10,144 nucleotides of DNA, from assembly GCA_900128395.1 (NCBI GenBank), contig LT650039.1, forward strand, positions 1-10,144, given 5' to 3'. This stretch comes from Stramenopiles sp. TOSAG23-2. Lineage: Eukaryota; Sar. Below the pieces are notes generated by a model. It saw only the letters and a program-made list of their open reading frames with translations, was not told the DNA's origin and did not search any database. Shown here one piece after another: positions 8,089-10,144 of this stretch. Both the position numbers and the translations under genes were made by a program. Each line of letters opens with the position of its first letter. The first letter of the stretch is position 1.

Positions 8089-8275
8089 GGTCGAATTACG
8101 TTATCCTTATCTGTGGTATTATTATATATGTATATATATATATATCTTATGTGAATAGATAAAACAAGCGAGCAACTTTTGCTTTCACGATTTCTGGATC
8201 TTCCGCTTCCTCATACATGGTCGAATTACGTTATCCTTATCTGTGGTATTATTATATATGTATATATATATATAT
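8038..8275. repeat. 108-bp direct repeat duplicating the 5' end of the PGP-repeat gene
   Basis: Copy 1 is 8038-8145 and copy 2 is 8168-8275, identical in a base-by-base reading, with a 22-base unique spacer (8146-8167) and a period of 130. Copy 1 covers the first 17 codons of the PGP-repeat gene plus 57 bases before its ATG, ending in a TATATATA run. Copy 2 lies upstream of the gene and carries the same start codon, context and leader. The junction on the gene side is at GCG (8038-8040 and 8168-8170). Confidence 0.93.
8147..8218 (-). pseudogene. Truncated duplicate start of the PGP-repeat gene, possible upstream ORF
   Basis: The upstream copy of the 108-bp repeat has its own ATG (8216-8218), in the same ACCATG context as the real gene. 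It encodes the same first 17 residues (MYEEAEDPEIVKAKVAR) and then runs into the spacer for six further codons (LFYLFT) before TAA at 8147-8149. The resulting 23-codon frame lacks all PGP repeats. If the transcript begins upstream of this copy, it would be an upstream ORF ending 58 bases before the real ATG. If transcription begins between the copies, it is simply a dead fragment. Which is true cannot be seen from DNA. Confidence 0.7.
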
Positions 8276-8443
8276 TCTTTTGTACTATATAGAAGTTCTT
8301 TTATAATATATTTATATATAAATACGTGCAAGTTAGTTAATAGTTTAGTTGCTTTATAGTAGTAATTTTCACAAAAACCAGGCAAACTGGCAAACACACA
8401 ACGCATAAAAAAAAAAAGCTGTGCAAAAGTCTATAATAATACC

Positions 8444-8459
8444 CTGGCCAGCTGGCCAG
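8444..8459. promoter_or_regulatory. GC-rich 16-bp palindrome, possible protein-binding site
   Basis: CTGGCCAGCTGGCCAG is a perfect palindrome made of two direct copies of the 8-bp palindrome CTGGCCAG. It contrasts sharply with the A+T-rich surroundings and sits in the divergent promoter region, 226 bases beyond the duplicate ATG and 550 bases before the protease ATG. A dimeric transcription-factor site is a reasonable guess, but no specific factor is recognised. Confidence 0.4.
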
Positions 8460-8649
8460 AAGCCACACAGCATGGACTAAAATATTATGAATAAATTACA
8501 AGGAAACACTATATCATAGCCGCGGGTTATAATAAATAGTTGATTGATGATTGATGTTATCATACTTGATAGAATATAAACTATACCGAATATGATAGGA
8601 GCCAAAAGTTTTCTGCTCACATTTCAATTTTCAGCATTTACATATTTAG

Positions 8650-8685
8650 CACCACCACCACACCACACACCACCACCACACCACC
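8650..8685. repeat. CAC-rich minisatellite, two 18-bp units
   Basis: Two units, CACCACCACCACACCACA (8650-8667) and CACCACCACCACACCACC (8668-8685), differ only at the last base. The strand is purely A/C here. It lies in non-coding DNA upstream of the protease gene and is probably prone to slippage. Confidence 0.8.
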
Positions 8686-8830
8686 ATAATAATATTTAAT
8701 TTCAGCAAAACAAAAGAAGTGCAAAAAAAAAAAAGACAAGAATCCTGTGTGTTGTTGTTACAGTACACATCAGTGTTGTGTGCTTGTTGTTGAAAAATAC
8801 AAAAATATAGAAGACGATCACAGCAAAAAT

Positions 8831-8896
8831 ATGGATAAATCAAAGAAATTCGGTGTGTGTGCCTGTCTGCTTTATATCTTATTGCTATATTTATAA
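8831..8896 (+). other. Short upstream ORF before the protease gene
   Basis: An ATG at 8831 opens 21 codons ending in TAA (8894-8896). The peptide has a Lys-rich start (MDKSKKFG) and then a hydrophobic run (CLLYILLLYL), so it looks like a signal or anchor sequence. It lies 112 bases before the protease ATG and in a different frame. It may be an upstream ORF in the leader. It might instead be the start of a first exon: a GT-rich stretch follows codon 8 and TTGTGCAG lies at 8995-9002, but a splice is not needed to explain the protease. The chance that it is meaningful is low. Confidence 0.2.
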
Positions 8897-9008
8897 TTGA
8901 AATTCATCCGCTCTTCTATATTACCATTTAAATTTGTGTGGTACTTCTTCATTGTTTTGTAAATTTGAGAGAGAGAGAAAAAAAATCATAATAGTTGTGC
9001 AGTTCAAG

Positions 9009-9872
9009 ATGATGCTGAAAAATATAATAATGATAATATTATTAATAATAGGATGTTGTCATGGAGACAAAGATAATAATATTCAATTTGGATACATTAA
9101 TTCTAATGTTCCTTCTAAACAAAATGCAGTGGAATATCAATTGGTATCAACAACATTTGATAATATACCACGATCAATTGATTATCGTGATAAATATGTT
9201 ACACCAGTAAAAAATCAAGGAAAGTGTGGCTCATGTTGGGCTTTTAGTACTATTGAAGAAATTGAATCTCAAGTAGCGTTTAAAACAGGAAAAGTACCAC
9301 CACCATTATCTGTTGAACAAGTTCTCGTTTGTTGTGGCGATAATATTACAACATGTGCAGGATGTATGGGAGGAGATACCGTCGTTGCGTATGAATATTT
9401 AATGAGTCGATCAAAAGGGCTTGATTTAGATGGTGATTATCCATACGATGACCATACAGATCCATTTGATCCACCAAAATGCAAAGCCTCAGAATACAAA
9501 CCAGTTGTCCAAGTAAAATCATGGTCATATGCTGTAAAACGTGGAAGTGATACGTGGAATGTTCAAAAAGAACAAAAATTAGCTGCTGTGCTAGTAGAAC
9601 ATGGTCCGATTTCAATTGCAATGGATATGACAATCGATATGCTTCATAAATACAACGGTGGTATTTCAACTGGAATGGGATGTAAAAGTGATTCAGCAAG
9701 TTTAGATCATGCTGTACAATTAGTAGGTTATGATTTAGATCAAGGTTATTGGATCGTACGTAATAGTTATGGCCCAACATGGGGTGAAAATGGATACATG
9801 CGCTTGACATTTGGTAATAATACATGTGGTATAACAAATGAAGCAACATTAGTAGAGGTAGAAACATTATAG
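9009..9872 (+). CDS. Secreted papain-family (C1A) cysteine protease with a very short propeptide
   Basis: This 287-residue protein starts with a signal peptide (KNIIMIILLIIGCCHG, residues 4-19). The mature-type domain starts near residue 53 (IPRSIDYRDKYVTPVKNQG). The papain active site is complete: oxyanion Gln70 and nucleophile Cys76 in NQGKCGSCWAFS, His234 in SLDHAVQLVGY, and Asn252 in RNSYGPTWGENGY. Disulfide-type cysteines are present (CAGCMGG, 116-122). Possible N-glycosylation sites are Asn112 and Asn271. Such enzymes cleave proteins in lysosomes/digestive vacuoles or outside the cell. Only about 33 residues separate signal and mature domain, so the usual I29 inhibitor prodomain of cathepsin L-like enzymes (ERFNIN motif) is absent. 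The frame is open back to 8934, but without an ATG; the first ATGs are 9009 and 9012, and they give the best signal peptide, so I start there. The tyrosine in NSYG replaces the usual NSWG tryptophan. The stop is TAG. Confidence 0.88.
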   Translation: MMLKNIIMIILLIIGCCHGDKDNNIQFGYINSNVPSKQNAVEYQLVSTTFDNIPRSIDYRDKYVTPVKNQGKCGSCWAFSTIEEIESQVAFKTGKVPPPLSVEQVLVCCGDNITTCAGCMGGDTVVAYEYLMSRSKGLDLDGDYPYDDHTDPFDPPKCKASEYKPVVQVKSWSYAVKRGSDTWNVQKEQKLAAVLVEHGPISIAMDMTIDMLHKYNGGISTGMGCKSDSASLDHAVQLVGYDLDQGYWIVRNSYGPTWGENGYMRLTFGNNTCGITNEATLVEVETL

Positions 9873-10144
9873 ATTATGGAAATCTTTTATGGTATTTTTG
9901 TATATATATATATACGCGTGCGTATATAATATACGAGTAGGTATCATAGTGAATTCCTTGAAATCGTGTGTGTGGCTTAAAAATATGATACCCTGATGTA
10001 ATTTTTATTTCTCTTTATAAAAAATAATGTTGTTATAAATTTGGTACGCCACGTACGTATATACTTCGTATATAATATATATATATTCGTACTAATTACT
10101 TTCTTCGTAAATTTTTTTCTTAATATCACAAACTATTATGTACC
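9873..10144. other. 3' flank of the protease gene to window end
   Basis: These 272 bases are AT-rich and contain a TATATATA run followed by a palindrome, ATACGAGTA at 9931-9939, and TACTTCGTAT at 10062-10071 in the opposite sense to the copy after LRRC49. No ORF enters from the right edge on either strand that I can support. Confidence 0.55.
9909..9928. repeat. Inverted repeat after the protease stop
   Basis: TATATACGC (9909-9917) and GCGTATATA (9920-9928) are exact reverse complements separated by two bases, making a near-perfect 20-bp palindrome with a GC core, 37 bases past the stop. It could form a hairpin in the 3' untranslated region or a cruciform, but simple AT alternation makes up most of the arms, so significance is modest. 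Confidence 0.45.

Larger units (their letters stand above)
8276..9008. promoter_or_regulatory. Divergent spacer and promoter region, PGP-repeat gene and protease gene
   Basis: These 733 bases separate the duplicated start of the PGP-repeat gene (-) from the protease start (+) and should hold both promoters. Contents in order: AT-rich sequence to about 8370; short repeats of GGCAAAC (8381-8395); an A-run near 8406-8417; the GC-rich palindrome (8444-8459); a CCGCGGG patch (8520-8526); a CAC minisatellite (8650-8685); a second A-run (8725-8735); a short ORF (8831-8896); and an AGAGAGAG/A-run leader (8967-8986). No TATA box can be picked out reliably. Confidence 0.45.

Noticed and set aside
8934-9008. 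Upstream TTG-initiated extension of the protease
   Set aside because: It has no ATG and a low-complexity composition. ATG at 9009 gives a proper signal peptide directly.
9346-9867. 173-codon frame on the minus strand inside the protease
   Set aside because: It is antisense to a clear papain-family gene, has no recognisable domain and has a His/Leu/Tyr-rich shadow composition.
10061-10080. Resemblance of TACTTCGTATA to a loxP arm
   Set aside because: Only part of one arm matches, with no paired arm and spacer and no recombinase gene. Chance in AT-rich sequence is enough.
1-10144. tRNA, rRNA, CRISPR, transposon or viral genes
   Set aside because: I found no cloverleaf with a GGTTCGA-type loop, no rRNA-like core, no spaced repeats of CRISPR type, and no transposase, integrase or viral hallmark domain.

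Overview
The window looks like nuclear DNA from a unicellular, flagellated eukaryote. Coding regions are A+T-rich with Asn/Ser/Lys-rich low-complexity tracts. The spacers are even richer in A+T, with long TATATA runs, homopolymers and microsatellites. Genes are monocistronic on both strands, and there are no bacterial-type ribosome sites or operons. TAA, TAG and TGA all end genes, which fits the standard code. None of the six genes needs an intron, so the genome is probably intron-poor, although non-coding introns cannot be excluded. Two genes are typical of cilia/flagella: an LRRC49-like tubulin polyglutamylase subunit and a PGP-repeat (SHIPPO-like) protein. The repeat style of the latter reminds me of stramenopile proteins, so a stramenopile or related protist is my best guess, held weakly.

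Layout, left to right: (1) the 3' part of an ankyrin-repeat gene (+), open to the window edge; (2) a convergent, complete sigma-like glutathione transferase gene (-); (3) a short divergent promoter region and then a JMJD4-type JmjC dioxygenase gene (+), whose relatives hydroxylate the translation release factor eRF1; (4) a 724-base spacer and then the large LRRC49-like gene (+); (5) a convergent spacer holding a perfect 146-bp tandem duplication; (6) a small gene (-) with three PGP repeats, whose first 17 codons and leader are duplicated in a 108-bp direct repeat just upstream; (7) a 733-base divergent spacer with a GC-rich 16-bp palindrome, a CAC-rich minisatellite and a short upstream ORF; (8) a secreted papain-family cysteine protease gene (+) with almost no propeptide; (9) an AT-rich tail.

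The genes do not form one pathway. The only plausible functional link is between the adjacent convergent LRRC49-like and PGP-repeat genes, both probably microtubule/axoneme proteins. The most unusual DNA is around the PGP-repeat gene, which is bracketed by two unrelated, sequence-perfect local duplications, one of them creating a truncated second copy of its own start. I see no CRISPR array, transposon, virus-like gene, tRNA or rRNA, and no convincing new multi-gene system.
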